Source: an uncultured Bacteroidales bacterium
Lineage (GTDB): Bacteria; Bacteroidota; Bacteroidia; Bacteroidales; Lentimicrobiaceae
Direction: 5' to 3'
Assembly (NCBI GenBank): GCA_937894795.1
Contig: CALCQV010000108.1
Coordinates: 1 to 9,031, forward strand
Length of the DNA: 9,031 nucleotides
Positions 1-5,888 of this stretch are shown piece by piece. The first letter of the stretch is position 1, and each line of letters opens with the position of its first letter. The notes under the pieces are model-generated. The model was not told the DNA's origin, did no database searches, and saw only the letters and a program-made list of their open reading frames with translations. The position numbers were made by a program, and so were the translations under genes.

Positions 1-363
1 GAATGGAGTGTGATGCCTCTGTTTGCTGATGTGAAATATATGTTTGTGTCAGCCTGCACAGATAAGCTCATGCCTTTCTGCTCCATGAAACTAGGCTGGG
101 CATTCCCTTTGGGAAAACCCACCGAGGAAGACAGCAACTATGATGGCATCACCAAATACCAGGGCGGCATCCAGCTGAATCCTGAAGCAGGCATCCGCAT
201 AAGCATGGGAAACAACAGCGCCCTGCTTCTGAGTATGGGTTACCACTTTCAGCAACTAGCGTATAAGTCGAAAACCTATTACTGGTGGAATTCAACCCAG
301 TACGAATCCACCACACATACTGACTATAACCGAATCACTTTCCGACTGGGATTCCGATTCTGA
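1..363 (+). CDS. Outer-membrane beta-barrel protein, C-terminal part (5' end outside window)
   Basis: The reading frame is open from the first base of the window (Glu-Trp-Ser-Val, then Met-Pro-Leu-Phe), so this is most likely the last 120 residues of a longer protein; the GTG at 10 and ATG at 13 are probably internal codons. The visible part consists of alternating polar and aromatic/hydrophobic segments typical of antiparallel beta-strands, separated by Asn/Gly/Lys-rich turns. It ends in ITFRLGFRF, a terminal strand with a C-terminal Phe like the signal recognised by the Bam outer-membrane insertion machinery. By family knowledge this suggests a small porin-like or PorT-like outer-membrane barrel. 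No ligand or transport function can be read from it. The gene converges on the next one with only 18 bases between the stops and no visible terminator hairpin. Confidence 0.75.
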   Translation, partial: EWSVMPLFADVKYMFVSACTDKLMPFCSMKLGWAFPLGKPTEEDSNYDGITKYQGGIQLNPEAGIRISMGNNSALLLSMGYHFQQLAYKSKTYYWWNSTQYESTTHTDYNRITFRLGFRF

Positions 364-381
364 AAACAATGTTGGTCCGCT

Positions 382-1872
382 TCACGACTTTTTGATCTTT
401 ACCCCTATCAGCCTGAAATCGTTCTTCTTCAGTATGGAGAGCCCTTTCAGCGAAAGTACCACCACCTCGTCTTCATTAAACCATCCCATGCAATTTGAAT
501 TGGTATAAGCCTTCTCATCTCCCAGCACCAACACCGGTTTACTCACTTTGCCGCTCCGCTTGTCAATGCTGATATGATAGGTTTTATCAAGGCTTCGCAC
601 CAACAGAGAGATACTTGCGGGAGTCTCGTAATTGCTTAAGGCAATGGAACGGCCGTTGCCATTTACAATGTTCATATCACCTTCTCTGAACTTGGCAAAC
701 CTCTTTATAGGAGTCATCCACTTCTCATTTCCATCCAAATCATAGCATGCAACTATTATTCCTTCACTTCCCCAGGTATAAGTTGTTCCGGTTCTGTCAG
801 TCTTTACCTTTACATAAAAGTCTTCAATTACCAAATAAATGTTATCCGCATCCACTGAGGTAGTATAAATGGAGTAGGTATCGAAACTTTTAATAGGTTT
901 TAACTTCTTCTCCACCATCACTACACTCTCATTCTTCATGGCATTGAGCTTTCCAAGTACCGCTTTATCAAAGTTCTTATCGACAATCTTTTTTACTGAT
1001 TTCTTATCAAAATCAATCTTCAATATTGCCAGTCCATCGGCTTTTTTCCTGTATTTCATGCAGGTGGCAAAATACTCACCCTCTTCTGATTTAACCACAT
1101 CAAAGCGGTCGTAGTTATAAATGTCTGTCTTAGGCGGTGCAAAAGAAGCAACGGCTGAATTTCCAATAGTATCAAACCGGGTGAACATATAGGTGATCTT
1201 TCTTCCCACTTCCTTTATATTATAGTGAATCAGCTCTCCATTATTCATCAGATTGCAATAATTATCACCATCCTTCAGTATATTACCTTCGGCAGAATAT
1301 ATCTTCATGCATTCCTTATTGAATACATTATAAACCACTTTTGGCCCATGTCCCTTTTGCTTTTTGAATAGTTCAGCCACCAGGAAATATTCCTCATTTT
1401 CTGAATGCCGTATAGTGAAATTCTCAGATGATGCATTGGCAAACTCCTGTACATCAAGCAAACCAGCACCATCAATGCTGTAGGTAATACCAACAATGGA
1501 ATAATCCTTTTTGTCGTTTTTCGCATAACCAACAATAACCACCGCGCGCAGATCAGGACGGTAAAAGGTATAAGGGAAAGAGATAAACTCAGCATAAGCC
1601 TTACGTGTAAAAATAACCTTTTTACTTTTGGTTAACTCCAGTGGTATATCCCTCAGTACAGTCAGTGACTTATCGTAGATCAGAATACCCGACTTATCGG
1701 CACCTGATCTGTAAAAAGCATACATGGTACTATCACTAATCTTCTTTAGCTGCTTGTTACTGCCAATAGAGAAGAGTTCCCAATCAGAAACATTGATCTG
1801 TCCCATTTCCTGTTGGGCAAACAGTGAACCTGAGAATATAACAAAGCATAAAAAAAGCAGAGTTCTTTTCAT
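382..1872 (-). CDS. Secreted protein of unknown function, beta-rich, 496 aa
   Basis: I do not recognise the family. Residues 1-20 form a signal peptide (MKRTLLFLCFVIFSGSLFAQ) with a cleavage site before Gln21 and no lipobox cysteine, so the mature protein is probably periplasmic or surface-exposed, not a lipoprotein. The rest consists of many short strand-like blocks broken by polar turns. One block near residues 371-391 (IIVACYDLDGNEKW) resembles a propeller blade of the D-x-D-G-x-x-x-W type seen in quinoprotein-like beta-propellers. A propeller fold is therefore plausible but not shown. There is no type IX sorting tail; the C-terminus is basic (VKIKKS). The gene begins 18 bases after the stop of the upstream barrel-like gene and shares its A/C-rich, Shine-Dalgarno-free leader style, so the two are very likely co-transcribed. 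G+C is lower by eye than in the protease gene at the right end. Confidence 0.85.
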   Translation of the reverse strand: MKRTLLFLCFVIFSGSLFAQQEMGQINVSDWELFSIGSNKQLKKISDSTMYAFYRSGADKSGILIYDKSLTVLRDIPLELTKSKKVIFTRKAYAEFISFPYTFYRPDLRAVVIVGYAKNDKKDYSIVGITYSIDGAGLLDVQEFANASSENFTIRHSENEEYFLVAELFKKQKGHGPKVVYNVFNKECMKIYSAEGNILKDGDNYCNLMNNGELIHYNIKEVGRKITYMFTRFDTIGNSAVASFAPPKTDIYNYDRFDVVKSEEGEYFATCMKYRKKADGLAILKIDFDKKSVKKIVDKNFDKAVLGKLNAMKNESVVMVEKKLKPIKSFDTYSIYTTSVDADNIYLVIEDFYVKVKTDRTGTTYTWGSEGIIVACYDLDGNEKWMTPIKRFAKFREGDMNIVNGNGRSIALSNYETPASISLLVRSLDKTYHISIDKRSGKVSKPVLVLGDEKAYTNSNCMGWFNEDEVVVLSLKGLSILKKNDFRLIGVKIKKS

Positions 1873-1890
1873 AATCGGTGTGGTTTTTGG

Positions 1891-2550
1891 TTAGTTGAAG
1901 GCATTGAATCTTATAAAGCTGATAGAGTAATAGTGCATTTTGGAGTTGATATTTATTCCAAGATCTGAAGCGTAGTTTGAATGAGAATAGACAGGCTGGA
2001 TGGAGAACTGAATCTTTAAATTATCAAAGAAACTGTGGTCTCTCTTCTGATAATCCAATACCAGTTCCACAAACATGAAAGGCCTGAAAAACGTAAGGAC
2101 TACCGGATCATCCTCCACATAAAAGGGATCTCCATCGGGCACCAATACCGCATTAAGCCGGTAACCGGCGCCAATTCCCACCCCCACCGGACTATAGGCT
2201 TCACGGGTAGCACCGGCACCATAACGTAAGGTAGCTGTTACCGGTAATCCAAGATCTGCGTATATCTCATGGTCGGCATCTGAACTCCAGCGAATCCCTC
2301 CGGTAATTGTTGCATTTACTCCCAATCCAAAATTAGGGGCGGGATTATAAACCGGGATATAGTATCCATATCCCATATTGAATAACCTGTTGACTCCTTC
2401 AAAGCTGATGAGTCCATGTGAGCCATTGCCACCTGAATCCTCAATTGTTTCAATACGGTAATTGGACAACGACAGTGAGAGTTCCCTGCTTTGGCCCGAT
2501 ACCCGGGCTGTCACTAATGCCAGCAGGCAAAGTAATAAAGTCCTTTTCAT
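1891..2550 (-). CDS. Secreted outer-membrane beta-barrel-like protein, 219 aa
   Basis: A signal peptide occupies about residues 1-19 (MKRTLLLCLLALVTARVSG), followed by Gln-Ser. The mature part has amphipathic strands with aromatic residues and repeated Gly-rich turns (MGYGYYIPVYNPAPNFGLGV, VGVGIGAGYRL), and a final strand HYYSISFIRFN. This is the pattern of small 8- to 10-stranded outer-membrane barrels of Bacteroidota, although the last residues AFN depart from the usual terminal Phe/Tyr. No enzymatic motif is visible. It is the first gene of a two-gene operon with the unknown 496-aa secreted protein 18 bases downstream, so the two may act together in the envelope; that is inference. A Bacteroidota-type promoter lies about 60-90 bases upstream. 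The ATG is preceded by a tandem repeat, not by a Shine-Dalgarno sequence. Confidence 0.85.
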   Translation of the reverse strand: MKRTLLLCLLALVTARVSGQSRELSLSLSNYRIETIEDSGGNGSHGLISFEGVNRLFNMGYGYYIPVYNPAPNFGLGVNATITGGIRWSSDADHEIYADLGLPVTATLRYGAGATREAYSPVGVGIGAGYRLNAVLVPDGDPFYVEDDPVVLTFFRPFMFVELVLDYQKRDHSFFDNLKIQFSIQPVYSHSNYASDLGININSKMHYYSISFIRFNAFN

Positions 2551-2552
2551 GG

Positions 2553-2569
2553 TTGTGTGTTGTGTGTTG
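2553..2569 (-). repeat. 7-bp tandem repeat in the leader just before the barrel-gene ATG
   Basis: On the plus strand the unit TTGTGTG occurs twice in a row plus a third TTG. The messenger therefore reads as an A/C-only stretch (CAACACACAACACACAACC) directly before the start codon at 2550. With only about 2.4 copies it may simply be an unstructured leader that favours initiation in a phylum with weak Shine-Dalgarno use. Copy-number variation here would change the start-proximal spacing. Confidence 0.6.
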
Positions 2570-2611
2570 GAGAATCTGCGGTAATTCTACCCTGCAGATT
2601 TGGTTTCACAG

Positions 2612-2644
2612 CAAATATAAAAAGAGATTTAATTAACATCCAAA
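2612..2644 (-). promoter_or_regulatory. Bacteroidota-type promoter for the barrel/unknown-protein operon
   Basis: Read on the minus strand, TTTG (2644-2641) is followed after 21 bases by TATATTTG (2619-2612). This is an exact match to the described Bacteroidota consensus, TTTG at -33 and TAnnTTTG at -7 with about 19-21 bases between. Transcription would start near 2605 and leave a leader of about 55 bases before the ATG at 2550. Confidence 0.7.
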
Positions 2645-2730
2645 TTAAATATTAATAAACTGCTCAATACTTGAAACAATCAGTTGTTCCATTATAGTAT
2701 TTATAGCTATCGGGGTGTTGTGAACAGGCA

Positions 2731-2780
2731 CAGAAAAGAATAACCGTCCTCAATCAACAAGATCGGCAGACGGTTATTTT
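2731..2780 (-). terminator. Hairpin terminator after tRNA-Arg
   Basis: A perfect 10-bp inverted repeat (AATAACCGTC at 2739-2748 pairing with GACGGTTATT at 2769-2778) encloses a 20-base loop. On the minus strand it lies 11 bases past the tRNA 3' end and is followed by CTTTTC, a short U tract. It is best read as the intrinsic terminator of the tRNA transcript. It also separates the tRNA from the operon promoter at 2644. Confidence 0.75.
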
Positions 2781-2788
2781 ATGTGATG

Positions 2789-2862
2789 TGACCCCTACAG
2801 GATTCAAACCTGTGACCTTTAGAACCGGAATCTAACGTTCTATTCAGCTGAACTAAGGGGCC
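2789..2862 (-). tRNA. tRNA-Arg, anticodon CCG
   Basis: The 74 bases fold into a full cloverleaf. The acceptor GGCCCCT pairs with AGGGGTC (one G-U at 2-71), the D stem is GTTC/GAAC, the anticodon stem is TTAGA/TCTAA with loop TTCCGGT, and the T stem is ACAGG/CCTGT. The discriminator is A and no CCA is encoded. The anticodon CCG lies at 2828-2826 and reads the arginine codon CGG; G37 follows it, as expected after G36. The D loop reads AGCTGAATA and the T loop TTTGAAT. Thus positions 19 and 56, normally G and C, are A and T, which keeps them complementary. The stems are intact, so the gene looks functional. A likely promoter lies just upstream and a hairpin terminator just downstream, so it is probably a single-gene transcript. 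Confidence 0.95.
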
Positions 2863-2875
2863 CGATTTATGAATG

Positions 2876-2905
2876 CAAATTTCTGAAAAATTCCCGTTGC
2901 TCCAA
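2876..2905 (-). promoter_or_regulatory. Possible promoter of tRNA-Arg
   Basis: On the minus strand TTG (2905-2903) is followed after 19 bases by GAAATTTG (2883-2876). This keeps the TTTG half of the Bacteroidota -7 box but lacks the leading TA. The predicted start falls about 9 bases before the tRNA, a sensible distance for a stable-RNA gene. The match is partial. Confidence 0.35.
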
Positions 2906-3101
2906 CATTATTTTATGCTCCTGCGCAATATTCAGGCCATATAATCCTTTTATATAACATTGAAAGCCTGCCGGAACTCTAATGTTCACCTATGCAGCTA
3001 TCAATGTTTATAATCAATGCGGCTGAACCATACCTATAACCTACTGTAAGGTAAAACGGTGCGGTGGCATATTCCGGCATTCCAAATTTGTAATGCTCAA
3101 A
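2906..3101. other. Non-coding stretch with no recognised feature
   Basis: This is the empty part of the 380-base gap between the tRNA and the next gene. I see no open reading frame of useful size, no second RNA gene, no strong hairpin with a T tract, and no repeats longer than expected in AT-rich DNA. It separates two divergent transcripts. Confidence 0.5.
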
Positions 3102-3133
3102 CTTGTTAGTTTGCTTATTGTTAAATATCTTTG
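3102..3133 (+). promoter_or_regulatory. Bacteroidota-type promoter of the PorT-like gene
   Basis: TATCTTTG at 3126-3133 matches the TAnnTTTG -7 consensus exactly. CTTG at 3102-3105 lies 20 bases upstream and could serve as the -33 element. Transcription would start near 3140 and give a leader of about 100 bases, which contains three spaced repeats. Confidence 0.6.
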
Positions 3134-3141
3134 TATCATAT

Positions 3142-3227
3142 TTATCTGATCAACAAATCATGGTTCATGTGCCATTTTCATGGATCAACAAATTTAATCT
3201 CAGTATTAACTTATCTCATCAATCAAT
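3142..3227 (+). repeat. Three spaced copies of a short motif in the leader of the PorT-like gene
   Basis: TTATCTGATCAACAAAT (3142-3158), GATCAACAAAT (3183-3193, identical over 11 bases) and TTATCTCATCAATCAAT (3211-3227, imperfect) share an ATCAA core. The core begins at 3149, 3184 and 3218, so the steps are 35 and 34 bases. All three lie between the predicted transcription start and the ATG at 3243. They could be operator half-sites or RNA-binding sites, or the result of local duplication in AT-rich DNA. Confidence 0.5.
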
Positions 3228-3242
3228 AATAATCCATTTACC

Positions 3243-3902
3243 ATGAGGAAAATATTCACTTTTATTGCTGCACTCCTTTTAGTAACCACACTACAGGCGC
3301 AGAACAACTCATTCACCGACAAGTTTACGTCGGGTATAGACATCTTCAATGATCTGGTGATGGACGCTCCTGACGGAATCGACTTCCGTGCCATAAACCC
3401 GGGTGTCAATGTCTATGGCCTCTACTCCTATGCCATACCCAAAAGCAAATTGTCATTAGCCATAGGCTTAGGGCTTGGAATGCATAATCTGCACAGCAAC
3501 GGCGCTTTGGGCGATGTTGACGGAGTCTCTTCCTTTACCAAGATTCCTGAATCGGTCGATTATAAAATAAACAAGCTTCAGTTAACCTATCTCGACATAC
3601 CGGCTGAGATACGCTTCAAGACAGAGAGCGGCTTCCGCCTGGCATTAGGTATTAAAGCAGGCTACCTCATCAGCGCCCATACCAAGTATAAGGGTGATGA
3701 TCCTGATGATGGCGACCGGACCATAAAGCTCAAGGAGAGCAAGCTTATCAATCTGGAGAAATGGCGCTACGGCCCTACTTTCCAGGTGGGCTACAAATTT
3801 GTACAACTCACTGCTTTCTATTCGCTTTCAACCGTATTTGATGAGGCTGCCGGCCCCTCCCTGTACCCCGTTTCCGTAGGTATTGCCCTGAGGCCTTTCT
3901 AA
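3243..3902 (+). CDS. PorT-like outer-membrane beta-barrel protein, 219 aa
   Basis: A signal peptide (MRKIFTFIAALLLVTTLQA) is followed by Gln-Asn at about residue 20. The mature chain alternates strands and turns: GVNVYGLYSY, LSLAIGLGLGMH, LQLTYLDIPAEIRFK, FRLALGIKAGYLI, YGPTFQVGYKFVQLTAFYSL and a final VSVGIALRPF. The segment LTYLDIPAEIRFK next to a Gly-rich LALGIKAGYLIS strand is characteristic of the PorT-type outer-membrane barrel family (OMP_b-brl_2) common in Bacteroidota, and the C-terminal Phe fits Bam insertion. The founding PorT protein takes part in type IX secretion, but most family members are uncharacterised, so no such role is claimed here. The gene stands alone, with its own promoter, and converges on the minus-strand block with 23 bases between the stops. 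Confidence 0.87.
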   Translation: MRKIFTFIAALLLVTTLQAQNNSFTDKFTSGIDIFNDLVMDAPDGIDFRAINPGVNVYGLYSYAIPKSKLSLAIGLGLGMHNLHSNGALGDVDGVSSFTKIPESVDYKINKLQLTYLDIPAEIRFKTESGFRLALGIKAGYLISAHTKYKGDDPDDGDRTIKLKESKLINLEKWRYGPTFQVGYKFVQLTAFYSLSTVFDEAAGPSLYPVSVGIALRPF

Positions 3903-3925
3903 AAGTATTTGAACTTTCCAAGTAT

Positions 3926-4537
3926 TTACAGGAGCAGAAACATACCTGCCACCGTAACCATGCCTATTAAATAACCCACATATATCTGTGCGGGTGAATG
4001 GGTGTTGGTCTGCAGCCTGGCAAAACCTGTAATGCCCGATACCAGGAAAAGGGCCATTATCAGGATAGGTTCATTGATGAAGGTGAGGTACATCAGCGCT
4101 ATAAACCCGCCTGTCAGTCCACCGACACCTATCATGTGTATGCTTACTTTCCACCATAGGTTCACCACTGTGGCAATGAGAATGGAGGCCAATGCCCCTG
4201 CCACGAACATGTAATATACTTCAGGCAGTCCCAGATTGCGCAATATGAAATAGGTTGAAGCATAAAACACCCCGAAAATAAGGTAGGGCCATGTACGCTC
4301 CTGCCTCATTGGCATCGTGATACTGCTAACCACCTTCTGCCGCACCATCATCCAGATCAGCAGGGCGGGTATAAGAGCCGTATTGACCAACACCAGCACA
4401 ATGATGGTCCATCGCAACCGCTCAGGCAGCAACAGTACAAAATAGGCATCCAGATTCAGCATCAGCAGCATCGCCCACGTTAGCGTGAACATCGGATGCA
4501 TGATTACCGATACTATTTTCGATATTTTATCTTCCAT
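3926..4537 (-). CDS. PAP2-related integral membrane protein, 203 aa
   Basis: About six hydrophobic segments (roughly residues 14-36, 42-64, 84-100, 105-127, 135-155 and 184-203) predict an inner-membrane protein. Short polar motifs resemble degenerate phosphatidic-acid-phosphatase (PAP2) signatures: MRQERTWP at 77-84, KVSIH at 130-134 and ARLQTNTHSPAQ at 173-184. In the last, R174-x5-H180 keeps the spacing of the third PAP2 motif, but the usual Asp four residues after the His is Gln184. Similar proteins beginning with an HPMF-type segment are widespread in Bacteroidota, usually without known function. Lipid phosphate phosphatase activity is possible but unproven. The start codon shares its A with the TAA stop of the PIN gene (TAATG), so translation is probably coupled. 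Base composition returns here to that of the bulk sequence. Confidence 0.8.
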   Translation of the reverse strand: MEDKISKIVSVIMHPMFTLTWAMLLMLNLDAYFVLLLPERLRWTIIVLVLVNTALIPALLIWMMVRQKVVSSITMPMRQERTWPYLIFGVFYASTYFILRNLGLPEVYYMFVAGALASILIATVVNLWWKVSIHMIGVGGLTGGFIALMYLTFINEPILIMALFLVSGITGFARLQTNTHSPAQIYVGYLIGMVTVAGMFLLL

Positions 4538-5016
4538 TATAAATCAAGTAGACCAAAAGTTTCATTGTATGGCGTATTCAAGTCAATGAATTGGAATTTC
4601 GGAGTACTTTCCTGTCTGAGTAGATTGAATATTTTCAGGCTTTCACTGTCAGAGGAGAGATAAAATTCAATTGCTTTTTCACAGTCGGCCTGAGCAAAAA
4701 GTTTGGTATCGTTTGGGATAATATTTCGCTCTTTGAGCTTCAGTTTGCCCTTTTTCTGAAAAACAATTTTGGCAAATTCCCCCGTTCGCTTTGAATGGTC
4801 TAAATTGAAAGGAATAATTTGTAAGTTTCTCAATGGTAATTCGTGTATATCCCCACCTACGCAATATTCAGCAATACTTATAGTGGATATCATCATTGTT
4901 ATTTCATTCTGAATAAAATAACGGAAATAACTGTCTGCATTCTTGAATAGTGGATCATTGTCGTTCAGAAAACGAAGAAAAAAGCTAGTATCAAGTAAAA
5001 CAGCTTTATGCGTCAT
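4537..5016 (-). CDS. PIN-domain nuclease, VapC-like, 159 aa
   Basis: The N-terminal strand AVLLDTSFFLRFL with D9-T-S, the helix SISIAEY with E50, the segment IIPNDTKLFAQA with D103, and the later YLSSD with D123 supply the four acidic residues expected of a Mg2+-dependent PIN ribonuclease in the right order. At about 160 residues the length is at the upper end for VapC-type toxins. I chose the ATG at 5016, which lies just after GGGGTGG; a GTG at 5022 would add two residues. Either start lies inside the end of the upstream gene (overlap 11 or 17 bases), and the stop overlaps the next start by one base. G+C is low, roughly 37% in the 60 bases I counted. By family knowledge PIN proteins of this kind cleave tRNA, rRNA or mRNA and are held by a co-encoded partner; here the only candidate is the 260-aa upstream protein. 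Confidence 0.82.
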   Translation of the reverse strand: MTHKAVLLDTSFFLRFLNDNDPLFKNADSYFRYFIQNEITMMISTISIAEYCVGGDIHELPLRNLQIIPFNLDHSKRTGEFAKIVFQKKGKLKLKERNIIPNDTKLFAQADCEKAIEFYLSSDSESLKIFNLLRQESTPKFQFIDLNTPYNETFGLLDL

Positions 5017-5788
5017 ATCCACCCCTTATATCTTTTAACCAATTGTCGGGATTGATACCACCGAGCCAGGATTTTTTTGCTTTGTCACGAAGTGATTTTA
5101 AATACTGTTCGTCATATTTGGGTTGATAGTAAACCAATTCTATAAATGTTAAAGTTGAAGTGTCAATCTCACCAGTCTCTGAATGTTGTTTACCTGTGGC
5201 TCTTATACCGAAAGTTTTGTAAAGTAAGTTTTCGTTATAGTGCTCTAAAAAACTGATAGGTGTCTGTATTATCACAGTGCCGAGTTCTTCAGTGTAAATG
5301 TGAATGTTAGCCTTGTCTTTTCCACCGGCATTAGTTACTTTCCCATAAAAATAAAATTCAGCATCAGCCCAAATTGCTGCTGTTCTGAAATAACTTGTAG
5401 TCTTATCTATTCTGATTTCGTTTGATTGATCAAGTGAAGTTTTAATAGTGAAAACATAATTTTTCTTAAGGGCAATATCTTGTATGTTTTCAAAAGCTCT
5501 TGCAGTGTTTAAATCAAGAAAATCAATGTTTTGAACATGATTTACTTGTCCAATAATGGCATTGAATCCTATGATATATTGAATTGATGTTTTTAAGATG
5601 TGTTTTACAGAACCTTCTTCAATTTTGTAGCTAATATTCGGTCTGTCTCTTTTGTCACCCGGATAAAGAAGATTTTCAGCACTTTCGAGAATATTAACAA
5701 TCTCCCGAATGTCGTAATTGTCGGGAGTCAGGTCAAGATTGCCTTTTGATCCTGTAATACTTATCTCGATGAAACCTATTTTATCCAT
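5006..5788 (-). CDS. Protein of unknown family, 260 aa, paired with PIN nuclease
   Basis: I do not recognise the family. There is no signal peptide or membrane segment apart from a moderately hydrophobic stretch at 67-82, so it is probably cytoplasmic. Residues 1-65 look like strand, acidic helix, strand (FIEISITGS, IREIVNILESAENLL, ISYKIEEGSVKHIL). Residues 140-220 are beta-rich with an FYGKVTNAGG turn and an IRATGK strand, possibly a small barrel of OB or SH3 type. The last 35 residues are charged and helical (YLKSLRDKAKKSW) and end in LKDIRGGYDA, a detachable-looking tail that could bind the PIN protein encoded immediately downstream. An in-frame TAG lies five codons upstream and no earlier start exists, so the ATG at 5788 is firm. 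The -7 promoter box ends 4 bases before it. The composition is AT-rich, unlike the acetyltransferase and protease genes upstream. A regulator or antitoxin-like role is inference only. Confidence 0.8.
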   Translation of the reverse strand: MDKIGFIEISITGSKGNLDLTPDNYDIREIVNILESAENLLYPGDKRDRPNISYKIEEGSVKHILKTSIQYIIGFNAIIGQVNHVQNIDFLDLNTARAFENIQDIALKKNYVFTIKTSLDQSNEIRIDKTTSYFRTAAIWADAEFYFYGKVTNAGGKDKANIHIYTEELGTVIIQTPISFLEHYNENLLYKTFGIRATGKQHSETGEIDTSTLTFIELVYYQPKYDEQYLKSLRDKAKKSWLGGINPDNWLKDIRGGYDA

Positions 5789-5792
5789 ACTA

Positions 5793-5800
5793 CAAAGATA
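5793..5800 (-). promoter_or_regulatory. -7 box abutting the start codon of the unknown/PIN cassette
   Basis: The minus strand reads TATCTTTG, an exact TAnnTTTG match, then TAGT, then the ATG at 5788. With transcription normally starting a few bases after this box, the messenger would begin at or next to the start codon and be leaderless. A clean -33 TTTG is not visible at 19-21 bases; only TTTA (5821-5818) lies 17 bases upstream. Confidence 0.55.
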
Positions 5801-5817
5801 CTAATTCTGTTATTTGT

Positions 5818-5864
5818 TAAACCATTTTTATTATGTCTCTATCTCTTGGGGTTTTAATGGTTTA
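5818..5864. repeat. 9-bp inverted repeat upstream of the cassette promoter
   Basis: TAAACCATT (5818-5826) and AATGGTTTA (5856-5864) are perfect inverse copies separated by 29 bases. The arm nearer the gene overlaps the -33 region of the cassette promoter. No T tract follows on the minus strand, so it is a poor terminator for the acetyltransferase gene and a better, though unproven, operator candidate. Confidence 0.45.
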
Positions 5865-5888
5865 TTGTTGTGCCAACGCTGAACTGCT

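Noticed and set aside
1305..1595. Minus-strand frame of 96 codons inside the 496-aa secreted protein gene
   Set aside because: It is an alternative frame of the same strand within a long intact gene that has a signal peptide; the translation shows no family features.
2711..2722. CGGGGTGTTGTG, resembling the first bases of a tRNA-Pro
   Set aside because: Only about nine bases agree and no D, anticodon or T arm follows, so there is no support for a tRNA remnant or an att site.
3903..3925. Repeated AAGTATTT in the short gap between convergent genes
   Set aside because: It is a short AT-rich direct repeat without inverted symmetry; there is no evidence of termination or regulation.
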